From the NCBI GenBank assembly GCA_030263805.2, contig CP136011.1, positions 744,001-808,000 on the forward strand: a stretch of DNA of 64,000 nucleotides. The letters run 5' to 3'. The notes below the pieces were generated by a model. That model did not search any database and was not told the DNA's origin. It worked only from the letters and a program-made list of their open reading frames with translations. Every line of letters begins with the position of its first letter. Within the stretch, counting starts at the first letter, position 1. Origin of the DNA: Pseudomonas sp. FeN3W (GTDB taxonomy: Bacteria > Pseudomonadota > Gammaproteobacteria > Pseudomonadales > Pseudomonadaceae). Shown here in pieces: positions 21,651 through 30,531 of this stretch. The position numbers and the translations under genes were made by a program.

Positions 21651-22988
21651 TCATGCTGCGCATGATACGGGGCATCGGCTCTGCGTTCCCCAAAGGGTCG
21701 AGAGCGTCACCGGTATTCTCGGTGCTGCGCAGGAACTTTGGCCTTTCGCAGCCTGCTCATCCTTTCGGTGAGTCAGTTTTAACACCATGGCCCAATAACG
21801 GGCCGCAATATTGTAGCTGGCATTCAAGTCACAGTTGTATGTTTTGCCTGTGCTGAAAGTCGCCAGCTCATACTGTTTAGGGTCGCGCTTGAGTTTGCCA
21901 GAACCATCATACGCCCATGACGAGGTGCCTCGGGCATACACATACACCACCTTCCCACCCATCTCGACAAACTTCATCTCGATCAGGTTAGCAAGCCTGC
22001 GGTGCAGCCATTGATGGAACTTTTGCTTCAGCGCTGAACGCTTGCGCCCGCCTTGCGGGCGCCAGCCTTTCAGATGCTCCAGCACTATCGTGTCAGCCTG
22101 GTGTTCACGGGCAAATTCGACCAGCTGACGGGAAGTCAGCTGCGCGATCTGCTCGTTAATATGCCGGGCCTTGCGGTAATCGCCTTTGCAGAACCCTTTA
22201 CTCAGTACAGCGGTTTTACGCGCTTTTTGGCGAATGGTATTCGCCCGTTGGTTACGCCGGTCTATGTCGGCTGCGGGATGGAAAAATCCACGCGCAGTCA
22301 CAGTGCCGGATGAAGTCACCACGCTGGCCGTTGCCAGGGTGTTGATGCCGATATCCACCGCCAATACCCGTTGACGGTTGGTCAGACGTGCCGGTGTCAA
22401 CGACACCGGCACAGAGAGGTGGATTGATTTACCCACGATCAGCGAAGGCGACTTCAAATCACCCAAGGTATGTCGCTGGCGTGTGGCCTTGATCGGGATC
22501 TGGTGCCACAACCACTCTTTACCATCCCAGAGCTTGATCGAGGCGGTTTTGAACTGGGCATCGAGTTTGTACAGTTGGCCCCGATACAACGCCGGATAAC
22601 AGCCAGAAACGGGGTTAAATACTGGAGGCTTGGCATGCGAATGTTTTCGCTTGCCGTCGAGCCAATCGTCGTAACGACTGATATACGACGAAATCTGCCC
22701 TTTGACGAATTCAATCGCTGCCCGGCGCAGGTACGAGGGAAACTTGTAAAACTGACGATCAAAGTAGCGGTGTTTGGGTTGCGGGTTTTTGTTAGTCGGG
22801 TGCATCAAGCGCTCGACCGCAGCGGTAAAACTTGGGGCCTTCTGCAAAGACGCCCAATTCGCCATGATCACGATGCTTAACGCACGACAATAACGACGAT
22901 ACTCATTCACCGTGAGCTGGCAAAGCTCGTGATGATGAGGGGTGGCTTGAAGCGGCCATTTGTCAGTGCGTATAATGGCTTTCGTCAT
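21651..22988 (-). CDS. tnpB: TnpB, RNA-guided nuclease (copy 2)
   Basis: 445 residues from MTKAIIRTDKWPL. Same RuvC-like motifs as copy 1 (VDIGINTLAT, VLEHLKGW, CDLNASYNIA). The N-terminal 150 residues diverge from copy 1 while residues beyond about 170 are almost identical. That pattern suggests gene conversion or recombination between copies. Confidence 0.9.
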   Translation of the reverse strand: MTKAIIRTDKWPLQATPHHHELCQLTVNEYRRYCRALSIVIMANWASLQKAPSFTAAVERLMHPTNKNPQPKHRYFDRQFYKFPSYLRRAAIEFVKGQISSYISRYDDWLDGKRKHSHAKPPVFNPVSGCYPALYRGQLYKLDAQFKTASIKLWDGKEWLWHQIPIKATRQRHTLGDLKSPSLIVGKSIHLSVPVSLTPARLTNRQRVLAVDIGINTLATASVVTSSGTVTARGFFHPAADIDRRNQRANTIRQKARKTAVLSKGFCKGDYRKARHINEQIAQLTSRQLVEFAREHQADTIVLEHLKGWRPQGGRKRSALKQKFHQWLHRRLANLIEMKFVEMGGKVVYVYARGTSSWAYDGSGKLKRDPKQYELATFSTGKTYNCDLNASYNIAARYWAMVLKLTHRKDEQAAKGQSSCAAPRIPVTLSTLWGTQSRCPVSCAA

Positions 22989-23010
22989 AGTCGAATAGTA
23001 CATGAATATC

Positions 23011-23436
23011 ATGGACTATTCAAGGCTAAAAACGAGCAACCATGCCGCTTTCAGGCTGCATTACCATCTCGTGCTGTCGATGAAGTAACGACACAAATGC
23101 CTATCCACTGAAATGCTTGAGCGAATGAGGGAAATCTTCGTATCCGTTCTGCGCAAATGGGATGCCGAGCTGGTTGAATTTGGTGGTGAAGCTGATCACG
23201 TGCACCTGCTATTCGAAACCACACCTACATCAAAGCTCTCAGATCTGGTTAAGAACCTTAAATCAGTCTCTGCTCGGCATATGCGCAAAGAGTTTGCGGC
23301 TGAACTGGCGCATTTTTACTGGAAGCCATACTTCTGGAACCATGCGTATGCACTCATCAGTGTTGGCGGTAGAGCCAATATCGAAACACTGCTGAAGTAC
23401 ATCGAAAACCAGGATGATCCTCGCAAGCTCGGATAG
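23011..23436 (+). pseudogene. tnpA: tnpA (copy 2) inactivated by a stop codon
   Basis: Starts ATG 23011 (MDYSRLKTSNHAAFRL). A TAA at 23086-23088 replaces the Tyr codon of copy 1 (HLVLSMK-stop-RHKCL versus HLVLVMKYRHKCL). The remainder, including HUH (DHVHLLF) and LLKYIENQDDP, is intact in frame. Only a 107-residue internal product could be made, lacking the first strand. Confidence 0.85.
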
Positions 23437-23517
23437 CGGCTGACTAGCGCATCATGCTTCGCATGAAACGTAGGATGCGCCGCTTAGTTGCTCAACGAGT
23501 GGGTGATGAAGCCATGG

Positions 23518-24579
23518 TCATGGTGCAGCAGAGGGCGAGGGCGGGGCTTGAGTATTGAGCCACTCACGGATAAGGGTGTATGTCAGAGCCAGCATCACAG
23601 GGCCCACAAACAACCCCAGGAAGCCAAAGGCAACCATCCCACCCAGCACGCCCAAGAGCACGATGGCAATCGGCATAACACTCCCTCTGCTGATCAGCAG
23701 TGGCTTGAGCACATTGTCGACACCACTGATGACAATGAATCCCCATAGCCCCATGAAGATGGCATAACCATTTTCACCATTAAGAAATAGCCAGACAGTG
23801 GCAGGAATCCAGATTAGCGGAGGTGCGAATGGAATCACGCCTGCGATAAACGTTAAAGCACCCAGCAACAAAGGCGCCGGAACCCCTGCAATCCAGAAGC
23901 CGATAGCCGCCACAACACCCTGAGCCAACGCCGTCCCGATAATGCCATTGATCACGTTTTGCACAGTATCTGCGGCCACCTTCCAGTAATGACTGTGAGA
24001 GGCTCCAATGATTCGACCCAGAATGCTCTGAAGAGCACCAGCAATTTGCTGCCCTTGAACGTAAAACCAAAATGCGAACAAGATTGCCAAGCCGAGTTGG
24101 CCAAGGACTGACCCCAGAGCACCAGAGTGGGCAAAGAGGTATCGTGCGCTTGCCTGAAGGTAAGGAACTGCATCAGCGAACCAGTCAACACCTTTTGACT
24201 GCCATGTCATCCAGTAGGAAAGGACGCTTTGTCCAACGACTGGAATCGACCCCACCCAGGAAGGCAGATCTGGAAGTGCGGTTTTGGTCATTTGAATCAG
24301 AGGCTGAATGACATCTTTTCCATCCCCAGCAATGCCAATACCGACCACGACCAGCGGCACAATGATTAACGCAATCATGATAAGCGCCAGCAGTGTCGCC
24401 GATCCAATCGTGCTTTTAATTTTGGCGCTGATCCATGTGTGCACTGGCCACGTGGCGAACGCAATAAGGCCACCCCATAGGATTGCAATCACGAAGGGCT
24501 TTACGATCATGAAAGACAGCCCCAAGACCGCGACAACCAATGCGATGCTGAATGGCTTTTCCAAATCCTTGAGGTTCAT
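23518..24579 (-). CDS. AI-2E family transporter (PerM-like membrane protein)
   Basis: 353 residues from MNLKDLEKPF at 24579. About eight membrane segments in pairs; the conserved late region is GALTFIAGVIPFAPPLIWIPATVW and GSVMPIAIVLLGVLGGMVAFGFLGLFVGPVML. The family includes the proposed autoinducer-2 exporter TqsA and the Na+/H+-type PerM. The substrate cannot be told from sequence. The upstream small gene at 24601-24756 is 21 bases away on the same strand. Confidence 0.85.
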   Translation of the reverse strand: MNLKDLEKPFSIALVVAVLGLSFMIVKPFVIAILWGGLIAFATWPVHTWISAKIKSTIGSATLLALIMIALIIVPLVVVGIGIAGDGKDVIQPLIQMTKTALPDLPSWVGSIPVVGQSVLSYWMTWQSKGVDWFADAVPYLQASARYLFAHSGALGSVLGQLGLAILFAFWFYVQGQQIAGALQSILGRIIGASHSHYWKVAADTVQNVINGIIGTALAQGVVAAIGFWIAGVPAPLLLGALTFIAGVIPFAPPLIWIPATVWLFLNGENGYAIFMGLWGFIVISGVDNVLKPLLISRGSVMPIAIVLLGVLGGMVAFGFLGLFVGPVMLALTYTLIREWLNTQAPPSPSAAP

Positions 24580-24600
24580 TGAGCAGTTCCTGTGAGGCAA

Positions 24601-24756
24601 TTAACGATGATTGGGGTCGTCTTGATAGTCTTCTCGCTGCTCGGCATATTCGGTATTCCGAAAGCGGGAGCGCGGCGTGTAATCCTGCTGCTTTTGTGCG
24701 GGCTGTGCAGGCTTCTGACCTGGCTCGTAATCTTCATTGCGGTATGGGCGACGCAT
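24601..24756 (-). CDS. Small polar protein
   Basis: 51 residues, MRRPYRNEDYEPGQKPAQPA..., very hydrophilic, Gln/Asp/Tyr/Arg-rich and likely disordered. The start is favoured by AGGAGG six bases upstream. Transcribed from the promoter at 24881-24909 and probably co-transcribed with the AI-2E gene. Confidence 0.6.
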   Translation of the reverse strand: MRRPYRNEDYEPGQKPAQPAQKQQDYTPRSRFRNTEYAEQREDYQDDPNHR

Positions 24757-24880
24757 GGCATTGACCTCCTGATGGTTGTGATTTAGCCAAATTGACAATC
24801 GGCTATATTTGAACAAACCCAACATCAAAAGTAAACGGAGAATTGAGGGCAGAAGGTAGTGCAAGCCCCATATTTTTCCT

Positions 24881-24909
24881 AGCATAATGGTGTATTGACA
24901 TCTTGTCAA
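24881..24909 (-). promoter_or_regulatory. Promoter with palindromic operator
   Basis: Minus strand: TTGACA (24904-24909), 17-base spacer, TATGCT (24881-24886). The -35 is half of TTGACA-TCT-TGTCAA (24895-24909, plus-strand reading). Confidence 0.7.
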
Positions 24910-24946
24910 TAACTCATGGTGCATGGGTTCTTTTGTACCGCATTTA

Positions 24947-24975
24947 TTGACGCTGGGCGCAGGTTTCGCTATAAT
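24947..24975 (+). promoter_or_regulatory. Sigma-70 promoter
   Basis: TTGACG (24947-24952), 17-base spacer, TATAAT (24970-24975), 28 bases before the ATG at 25004. Divergent from the promoter at 24881-24909. Confidence 0.75.
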
Positions 24976-25003
24976 GCTTATACCTTAAGAGGAGCCAAAT
25001 CCC

Positions 25004-25453
25004 ATGTCCAACGCGCTGATGGAATCGATTGCTGTCATCGAGCTCATGCTCCAGGATATTCAGAATGAGCACGCTGAATCACTGATCGAAACCCCTGAAG
25101 TAGCCACCGGGATTCAGATGGCCTACAAGCAGATTTTCAATACCCGCTTGAAGCTTGTGCAGCTCCTTGAGCGTGCCGCCGAGCCAGTCGTGAAAGAAGA
25201 TCGGACAAGCTTTCTACGATCCATCAGGCTCACGAACATTGAAAAATGGGTTTTGAGAAGCCTTGGAGATCGAGAGGATGGCATGCCAGCACAGATGATC
25301 CGTGCAGAACATGATCGTTTGATTGCAAACGCACTGATTCAGGAAGACTCGGGTCGCTACTTCATTACAGACGATGGTCGTGCCTTGCTCTCTTTGCTGG
25401 TCAAGCTCCCAGGCGCCAGTGACCTGAGACTTCAGCAAAAGGTTGTCGCATGA
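25004..25453 (+). CDS. Hypothetical protein
   Basis: 149 residues; AAGAGGAG ribosome site. The N-terminal half is helical (MESIAVIELMLQDIQNEH), the C-terminal half looks like a small winged-helix (TNIEKWVLRSLGDREDGMPAQMI...ALIQEDSGRYFITDDGRALLSLL). It may bind nucleic acid, but no family is recognised. A candidate regulator, given its own strong promoter. Confidence 0.55.
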   Translation: MSNALMESIAVIELMLQDIQNEHAESLIETPEVATGIQMAYKQIFNTRLKLVQLLERAAEPVVKEDRTSFLRSIRLTNIEKWVLRSLGDREDGMPAQMIRAEHDRLIANALIQEDSGRYFITDDGRALLSLLVKLPGASDLRLQQKVVA

Positions 25454-25458
25454 TGCCA

Positions 25459-25496
25459 TGAAAAAACGGCTGCCTAGGCAGCCGTTTTGTTTTTCA
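25459..25496. terminator. Bidirectional terminator
   Basis: AAAACGGCTGCC-TA-GGCAGCCGTTTT between converging genes, with T and A tracts on both sides. Confidence 0.9.
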
Positions 25497-25499
25497 GAG

Positions 25500-26174
25500 T
25501 CAGTCGCTCGACCCCATGCCGAGCAGTGACATTAGGCTCAGGAACATGTTGTAGATGGACACGTACAGGGTAATGGCTGCAAGAATGTAGTTGTCTTCAC
25601 CTCCCCGCACAATGGACTGCGTTTGATACAGAATCACTGCTGATGAGAACAGCACGAATCCAACCGAAATGGCCATCTGCATTCCAGAGATATCGACGAA
25701 CCAGGACAGAACCATTGCGCTGAAAAGCACAATGAACCCGGCAAAAATGAATCCCTCAAGAAAGCTCAAATCACGCTTTGTCTTCAGCGCGTAGGCCGAC
25801 AATGAAAAGAAGGCTAGCGCCGTCATCATGAAAGCATTACCAATGACTGACGCCCCATTCTCCAGCGATAAAAAAGCGTTCAGAATGGGGCCCAAGCTCA
25901 ATCCCATAAAGCCGGTGAATGCAAATGTCCAAGCCAACCCGGCCCCGCTGTTCTTGGTCTTATGGATCATGTAGAGCAATCCATAGAAACCTATCAGCAG
26001 AACGATCAGCGGCATGCCGGGAAGCCTCAAGGCTTGCGCGATGAAAGCGACTACAGACGTCGTAGCCAATGTCGCGCCCAGAAGCATGTAGGTATTTTTC
26101 AGAATATTAGCCGATTGGATTGACTGTGCAGTTTGAGCGCCAGCAATCTCAGGCTTGGTTACGTCAACGGTCAT
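25500..26174 (-). CDS. Bax inhibitor-1 family membrane protein (YccA/YbhL-like)
   Basis: 224 residues with seven membrane segments (e.g. NTYMLLGATLATTSVVAFIA and ILAAITLYVSIYNMFLSLMSLLG). The final ALxLYxxxxNxFxxLLxxLG pattern is the BI-1 signature. Bacterial members are proton/calcium-leak-type channels or FtsH modulators. GAGGTATCAAAATG start. A second copy relative to the chromosomal gene is expected in Pseudomonas. Confidence 0.88.
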   Translation of the reverse strand: MTVDVTKPEIAGAQTAQSIQSANILKNTYMLLGATLATTSVVAFIAQALRLPGMPLIVLLIGFYGLLYMIHKTKNSGAGLAWTFAFTGFMGLSLGPILNAFLSLENGASVIGNAFMMTALAFFSLSAYALKTKRDLSFLEGFIFAGFIVLFSAMVLSWFVDISGMQMAISVGFVLFSSAVILYQTQSIVRGGEDNYILAAITLYVSIYNMFLSLMSLLGMGSSD

Positions 26175-26206
26175 TTTGATACCTCGCAGTTTGATGACTT
26201 ACATTC

Positions 26207-26235
26207 ATCATAATTGACTTGCTTGTCAATATCAA
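26207..26235 (-). promoter_or_regulatory. Promoter with operator filling the spacer
   Basis: Minus strand: TTGATA (26230-26235), 17-base spacer, TATGAT (26207-26212). The spacer is almost exactly the palindrome TTGACTTGCTTGTCAA (26214-26229). Drives the BI-1 gene. Confidence 0.7.
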
Positions 26236-26263
26236 AGAAACTAATCATATCACGGAGAGGTTT

Positions 26264-27214
26264 ATGACTGACGTTTTGATCTACACGGCCAGCGTTTCTT
26301 TAGACGCATCTACCGTAGCTGGGTGGGGCGCAGTGCTCGTTTCGGGTGAACATATCAAGGAAACGACGGGGGCAGCAGAAGAGTCCACACATCGAATAGC
26401 CTTGATCGCTTGCATTGAGGCACTTGGTCTGCTTAAAAAACCATGTACAGTCAGACTGGCGACCAGCTCGTTATTTGTGATTGAGGGCATGAGCCAGATC
26501 GATGTTTGGAAACAAAATCGATGGCGCGATATCGAAAATAGACAGATCGAGCACGCTGATCTCTGGCGGCAGATGGACGAGGTGTGCGCCCAGCACGATA
26601 CGATTTGGCAAGCCATTGATCCCTCAGATCCGATCCATGACCGAGTGTTTTCGCTGGCTCATAACAGCGCCTCCAAGGCTATTTCCAAGACCGCTGAGGA
26701 GACAGCGGACGAACCATGCCCTGCCCAACCAGATCATAACCCCGAACAGGCGGGACGCATGGTGGTGGCCTATACGGACGGCTCCTGCCTGGGCACACCT
26801 GGGCCTGGAGGATGGGCGGCCATTATCCAGGGATCTGGCGTAACCACCCATTTATCGGGAGGAGAACAGAGCACCACCAACAACCGAATGGAGCTGATGG
26901 CCGCGATACAGGCGCTGGAGAACACTGGCGCTAATAACGTACGTCTGGTCACCGATTCACGCTATGTTGTTGATGGGGTCGGCACATGGATGGCGCAATG
27001 GAAAGCCAATGGCTGGCGCAACCAGCACAACAAGGCTATCAAGAATGGCGACCTCTGGCGCAGAATAGACATGGCGCTACGTGGCAAAAATGTGTCGCTT
27101 GAATGGGTAAAGGGTCACTCGGGTCATGAGTTCAATGAGCAAGCTGACAAGCTCGCCAACTTAGAAGCGCGAATGATTCAGGCAAACATCAGAAAGCCTG
27201 TGCTTGTTGGGTAG
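26264..27214 (+). CDS. rnhA: Tandem RNase H protein: degenerate N-terminal plus active C-terminal RNase HI domain
   Basis: 316 residues from ATG 26264 (GGAGAGGTTT upstream). Residues 1-130 look like an RNase H fold that lost catalysis (YTASVSLDASTVAGWGAVLV; YTDGS is YTASV and RMEL is RIAL). Residues 165-316 are a complete RNase HI: YTDGSCLGTPGPGGWAAI, NNRMELMAAIQAL, VTDSRYV, WVKGHSGHEFNEQADKLA, with all four acidic residues present. It would remove RNA from RNA-DNA hybrids. The duplicated domain may bind hybrid or an interaction partner. Confidence 0.85.
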   Translation: MTDVLIYTASVSLDASTVAGWGAVLVSGEHIKETTGAAEESTHRIALIACIEALGLLKKPCTVRLATSSLFVIEGMSQIDVWKQNRWRDIENRQIEHADLWRQMDEVCAQHDTIWQAIDPSDPIHDRVFSLAHNSASKAISKTAEETADEPCPAQPDHNPEQAGRMVVAYTDGSCLGTPGPGGWAAIIQGSGVTTHLSGGEQSTTNNRMELMAAIQALENTGANNVRLVTDSRYVVDGVGTWMAQWKANGWRNQHNKAIKNGDLWRRIDMALRGKNVSLEWVKGHSGHEFNEQADKLANLEARMIQANIRKPVLVG

Positions 27215-28753
27215 TTAGAGTGAAAAATCACTGCTAACCATAGATTTCTTCACTTTAGCGTGAAGATGCTGCCTGATTATTGTCTCATCATGACCCTCGT
27301 GCCTGGCAAACAATTCAAGTTCCTTCAAGTTTTTGATTCTTGAATAAACAGATTTTGGTTCAACAATCTCATGCGATACAAGGATTTCCAATACCCTAAG
27401 ACCACAAGTTCGGCGCTCCCAATCTTTCCCAATCCCCTTGAAGGCTGATTGAATTAGCGCCTCCTTATCGATATGTTGGCTTACAACGGCCCCGAAGAAA
27501 TCGAATTCGCGGAACAATTCGAAGGCTAAACCAACACCTTTCAGATCATGCCTGTTGTTCTTCGAAAAGCGTTTCAGTTGTTGCGCGAAAAGATCCTGTG
27601 GCTCATTTTCGTTCTCGACGAGGCGCGAAAGCTGGTGCACAACTGTTGCCAACTGGCGTGGCACGTAGGAGTCGTCCCGGTAAGCATGGAGCAGATTCTC
27701 AAACGCTGGCTGGCGAGCGATTTCCTGATAGAGGGGAGATTGATGCCCCAATTTATGAACACGGTGAACGACGTCGAAGGTGCGATCCACTGCATCTTCA
27801 ACATAGATGTGGTAAGCAATCTCTTTCCATTGCTCATCCGTCACGCGATCTCGAACCGCATTGATTATGACACTTGCCTGATCACATTGAAGCGCATTGA
27901 CGATTAAGGTTGCATTTAGCTGAACATCAAGCTTTTCAAAAGCTGTTTGACCAGCAGCCATAGGGAGCGCCTGATCGATGAATTCCCGCAGATGCGTTTC
28001 GCTAGGAATTCGCTTCAGAACATAGAGCATTCCATTTCGGATATTGTCTATATTGGCCTGGCTCCCCCACAGTACGCTGACAGCATCAATAGCTTCCCAC
28101 GGAGTAATCCCTTCGTGATAACGGCTGAGTGACTTTTTAACGACATCAGGGGCCAGCGCACTGGCCATTGCCAGTGCAGTTGAAACTGCAAATTTCATAC
28201 CGCTTGTTGGAACTGTCAAGCTGTCATAGAGCGGTGTTCTTCGTGGATCGCTTATTAGGCCACACGGGATCCAGTAACTTCCAGATTTCGATTGCCTCAT
28301 AAACAGATCTACCATCGCATCAATTCCGCCTTCTTGAAGGAGCGAAATCATGGCTACGCGTGCAGCAGTAACGCTATGGCAGTCGTAACTCGTGGAGCTA
28401 TTGCCGGCGATGCAGCGTGCGTGCTGTAGCAGCCTTATCGACCCTTCAGCGCCAAAGCGCTGGCTCAAAGCGTTGGCCAAATCCTGTTCAAGTGGCAATG
28501 GACTATCCATAACCATCTTGCCAAGCAAATAGGTCAAGGGGTGCTCTGTGTAATGATCGACAGAGAAGACCTGAAGCCTTTCCCAGTCGATTTCAGGATG
28601 CATTACGATCTGGATCATCTCCTGCTCATCGATGAGCATGAATTGACCGTCAGAAGGCTTTGCACTGCTGACCGCCTTAAGAAAGCTGGTCAAGGTAGTG
28701 TTCGGCTCTAGAAGTGAGGGCAGAATCTGCAAGAAATGCTGGAAATCTCTCAA
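27215..28753 (-). CDS. Large helical protein with the shared C-terminal motif
   Basis: 512 residues, MRDFQHFLQILPSLLEPNTT..., predicted all-helical and soluble, no recognised domain. Ends VKKSMVSSDFSL, one of seven proteins in the window with this kind of terminus. It ends right after the RNase H gene (converging) and lies downstream of folA (13-base gap) on the same strand, so it is likely co-transcribed with it. Confidence 0.65.
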   Translation of the reverse strand: MRDFQHFLQILPSLLEPNTTLTSFLKAVSSAKPSDGQFMLIDEQEMIQIVMHPEIDWERLQVFSVDHYTEHPLTYLLGKMVMDSPLPLEQDLANALSQRFGAEGSIRLLQHARCIAGNSSTSYDCHSVTAARVAMISLLQEGGIDAMVDLFMRQSKSGSYWIPCGLISDPRRTPLYDSLTVPTSGMKFAVSTALAMASALAPDVVKKSLSRYHEGITPWEAIDAVSVLWGSQANIDNIRNGMLYVLKRIPSETHLREFIDQALPMAAGQTAFEKLDVQLNATLIVNALQCDQASVIINAVRDRVTDEQWKEIAYHIYVEDAVDRTFDVVHRVHKLGHQSPLYQEIARQPAFENLLHAYRDDSYVPRQLATVVHQLSRLVENENEPQDLFAQQLKRFSKNNRHDLKGVGLAFELFREFDFFGAVVSQHIDKEALIQSAFKGIGKDWERRTCGLRVLEILVSHEIVEPKSVYSRIKNLKELELFARHEGHDETIIRQHLHAKVKKSMVSSDFSL

Positions 28754-28766
28754 AAGATCTAACCTT

Positions 28767-29258
28767 TCAGCTGGGGATAGCTTTAAGCCACTCTGTCAAA
28801 GTGAAGCCTTCTTTTGGCTTCAAATTATTGAGCCTAAAGTGCTCACGAAGATGCTCGAAGAAAGCAGGAGGCATTGACACGTCTGCTTCGCCATCATACT
28901 CCACCAGAGAAATTATAGCACTATCAGCTCTTGCTACAGCTTCAACCCATAGTGATACGCCACCAATCACGTAAGCGATGTTGCCAGAAGACACCTTCAA
29001 CAACGCTTCATCCAGGCTTGATGCCAGTGTCACCCCTGGCAGATAACCCAATTTAGAGCTCACCACAATGTTTTGTCGACCCGGCAGAGGCCTGCCGATT
29101 GACTCGAAGGTTCTTCGACCCATGATGATCGATTGCCCGAACGTGAGATCCTTGAAATGCTTAAGGTCTTCGGGCAAATGCCATGGCAAATCGTTTTTCA
29201 ATCCAATCTGGCCATCGAGCCCGCAAGCCATAACCAGAGACACAAGACCACTATTCAC
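28767..29258 (-). CDS. folA: Dihydrofolate reductase
   Basis: 163 residues. Substrate and NADPH motifs: LVMACGLDGQIGLKNDLPWHLPEDLKHF (with the catalytic acidic residue in the LPEDL helix), IIMGRRTFESIGRPLPGR and YVIGGVSLW. GTG start overlapping the upstream stop (GTGA). Makes tetrahydrofolate; an extra copy on an accessory element may raise thymidylate supply. Plasmid folA copies can confer trimethoprim resistance, but nothing here proves it. Confidence 0.92.
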   Translation of the reverse strand: MNSGLVSLVMACGLDGQIGLKNDLPWHLPEDLKHFKDLTFGQSIIMGRRTFESIGRPLPGRQNIVVSSKLGYLPGVTLASSLDEALLKVSSGNIAYVIGGVSLWVEAVARADSAIISLVEYDGEADVSMPPAFFEHLREHFRLNNLKPKEGFTLTEWLKAIPS

Positions 29259-29548
29259 TGCCCGACTCCACGAAGTTTTTGAAAATGAAGGTGACGAAGC
29301 TCATGGATATCCTCTATGAAATTTCCAACGGCATCAAAAGTAAGCTGAACCCGGAAGCAATCGTGCATGATTTCTTCTGGCGTTTTGAGCAAGATGAGGT
29401 TTAGCTGGGTAATGTACTCAACAGCAAAACCCATCAGCTGCTGTAATGCCTTGGCATCCTGTTCTGTCTTAACACTGCCTTGGATGAGAACCAGCTTCTC
29501 AGATGCATCGTTAAGAGCATCCAGCAACAACGTTGTTTCGTTCGTCAT
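29255..29548 (-). CDS. Small hypothetical protein upstream of folA
   Basis: 97 residues from ATG 29548 (MTNETTLLLDALNDASEKLV), chosen for AGGAG six bases upstream. Helical, soluble. Similar in size and composition to the protein at 31106-31486 (NDASRLINLLSLDSLQ...HFHQALSLI), possibly paralogous. Translationally coupled to folA. Confidence 0.6.
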   Translation of the reverse strand: MTNETTLLLDALNDASEKLVLIQGSVKTEQDAKALQQLMGFAVEYITQLNLILLKTPEEIMHDCFRVQLTFDAVGNFIEDIHELRHLHFQKLRGVGQ

Positions 29549-29568
29549 TGAATACTCCTGATTCATAT

Positions 29569-29808
29569 TCAGCCCATTCCTGGAGACATTTCCTGGTAAG
29601 GGGACGGCTTTCGACGAATTGGCTCTGCCAGTGACTGAATACCTGCCTGTAGCTTCGCAAAAATCACTTGCGAGCGAAGCTCAAGATTATCCACATTCAC
29701 TGTTTGAGCGTATTCCCGGTAGCTGTAACCGGACGTTTGCAGCTTGTCTTTCATGGTTTCGTACCGCTCGGCCTGTCGCCTTGCAATAGTACTCAAGGAG
29801 GTTGACAT
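29569..29808 (-). CDS. Small hypothetical protein
   Basis: 79 residues, MSTSLSTIARRQAERYETMK..., helical with an amphipathic start, preceded by GACAGGAGAG. First gene of the minus-strand run 29808-27215 that contains folA. No family recognised. Confidence 0.6.
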   Translation of the reverse strand: MSTSLSTIARRQAERYETMKDKLQTSGYSYREYAQTVNVDNLELRSQVIFAKLQAGIQSLAEPIRRKPSPYQEMSPGMG

Positions 29809-29900
29809 AAATCTCTCCTGTCAATTTATATGTATCATATCACAATGATGGGACATTAAAATACTTTCAGCCCCAGCTTGCGATTTTTCTGATAAAAAAT

Positions 29901-30410
29901 CTAAACCCGATAGTTTCCAAGTTTTCCCTCGGCCTCTGCTTTAAGTAGACGCTTGACCAAGTTAACCGGATTGATTTTCTTTGGCTGGGGAGGCACGCCA
30001 TCACGACGAAGGAAATCGTCCAAGAGACTGTCCAGGATGACATGATTAAGACCCGGAACATCCAGCACCACGTCGTAACGGATCCCTGCGTCATGCTCAC
30101 TGGATACCTCGAACTGCTCCTCACCGATGATACCCATTCGATCCAATAGATCTTGGCTGAGAACAGGTTTCACAGGGTCGTATCCGTACGTCGATGCCAG
30201 CATTCTTAGTGCTTTGAGCTGAGCGGTGACGATGTGTACGCTAAAGTACTGATCGGTGCCATAGGGCAGGAGTATGTGCATCTCCTGCGTATCATCCCCG
30301 TCCTGATCATCAGAAAGCCAAAACCGGTCTGGGCACTGTGACTCAATGCGGTCATCAATGGCAGACACATCACTTATGCGCTGGGCTCGTGGCAGGTTGA
30401 TCCAATTCAT
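29901..30410 (-). CDS. Hypothetical protein
   Basis: 169 residues, MNWINLPRAQRISDVSAIDD..., acidic, with a C-terminal KKINPVNLVKRLLKAEAEGK helix. No domain recognised. Divergent from 30532-31068. Confidence 0.55.
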   Translation of the reverse strand: MNWINLPRAQRISDVSAIDDRIESQCPDRFWLSDDQDGDDTQEMHILLPYGTDQYFSVHIVTAQLKALRMLASTYGYDPVKPVLSQDLLDRMGIIGEEQFEVSSEHDAGIRYDVVLDVPGLNHVILDSLLDDFLRRDGVPPQPKKINPVNLVKRLLKAEAEGKLGNYRV

Positions 30411-30531
30411 ATCGACTCCAAAAATTCACGTATTCTCACAGTATAACGCAAACCATGCCCGTAGATTTCTTAAGGAAGATATTGCCATAATTAGTGATTT
30501 GTGGTATATTTCACACAAAGGGGTAATATCA

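Larger units (their letters stand above)
21636..23484. mobile_element. IS200/IS605-family element (copy 2, tnpA dead)
   Basis: Same layout as copy 1: tnpB on the minus strand, divergent tnpA, end palindromes around ATCATGCTGCGCATGAT at 21649-21666 and 23450-23466. The right end ...GGGAGTATTC and left end AGCGGCGCAT are shared with copy 1. It could only move if a transposase is supplied by copy 1 or elsewhere. Confidence 0.85.
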
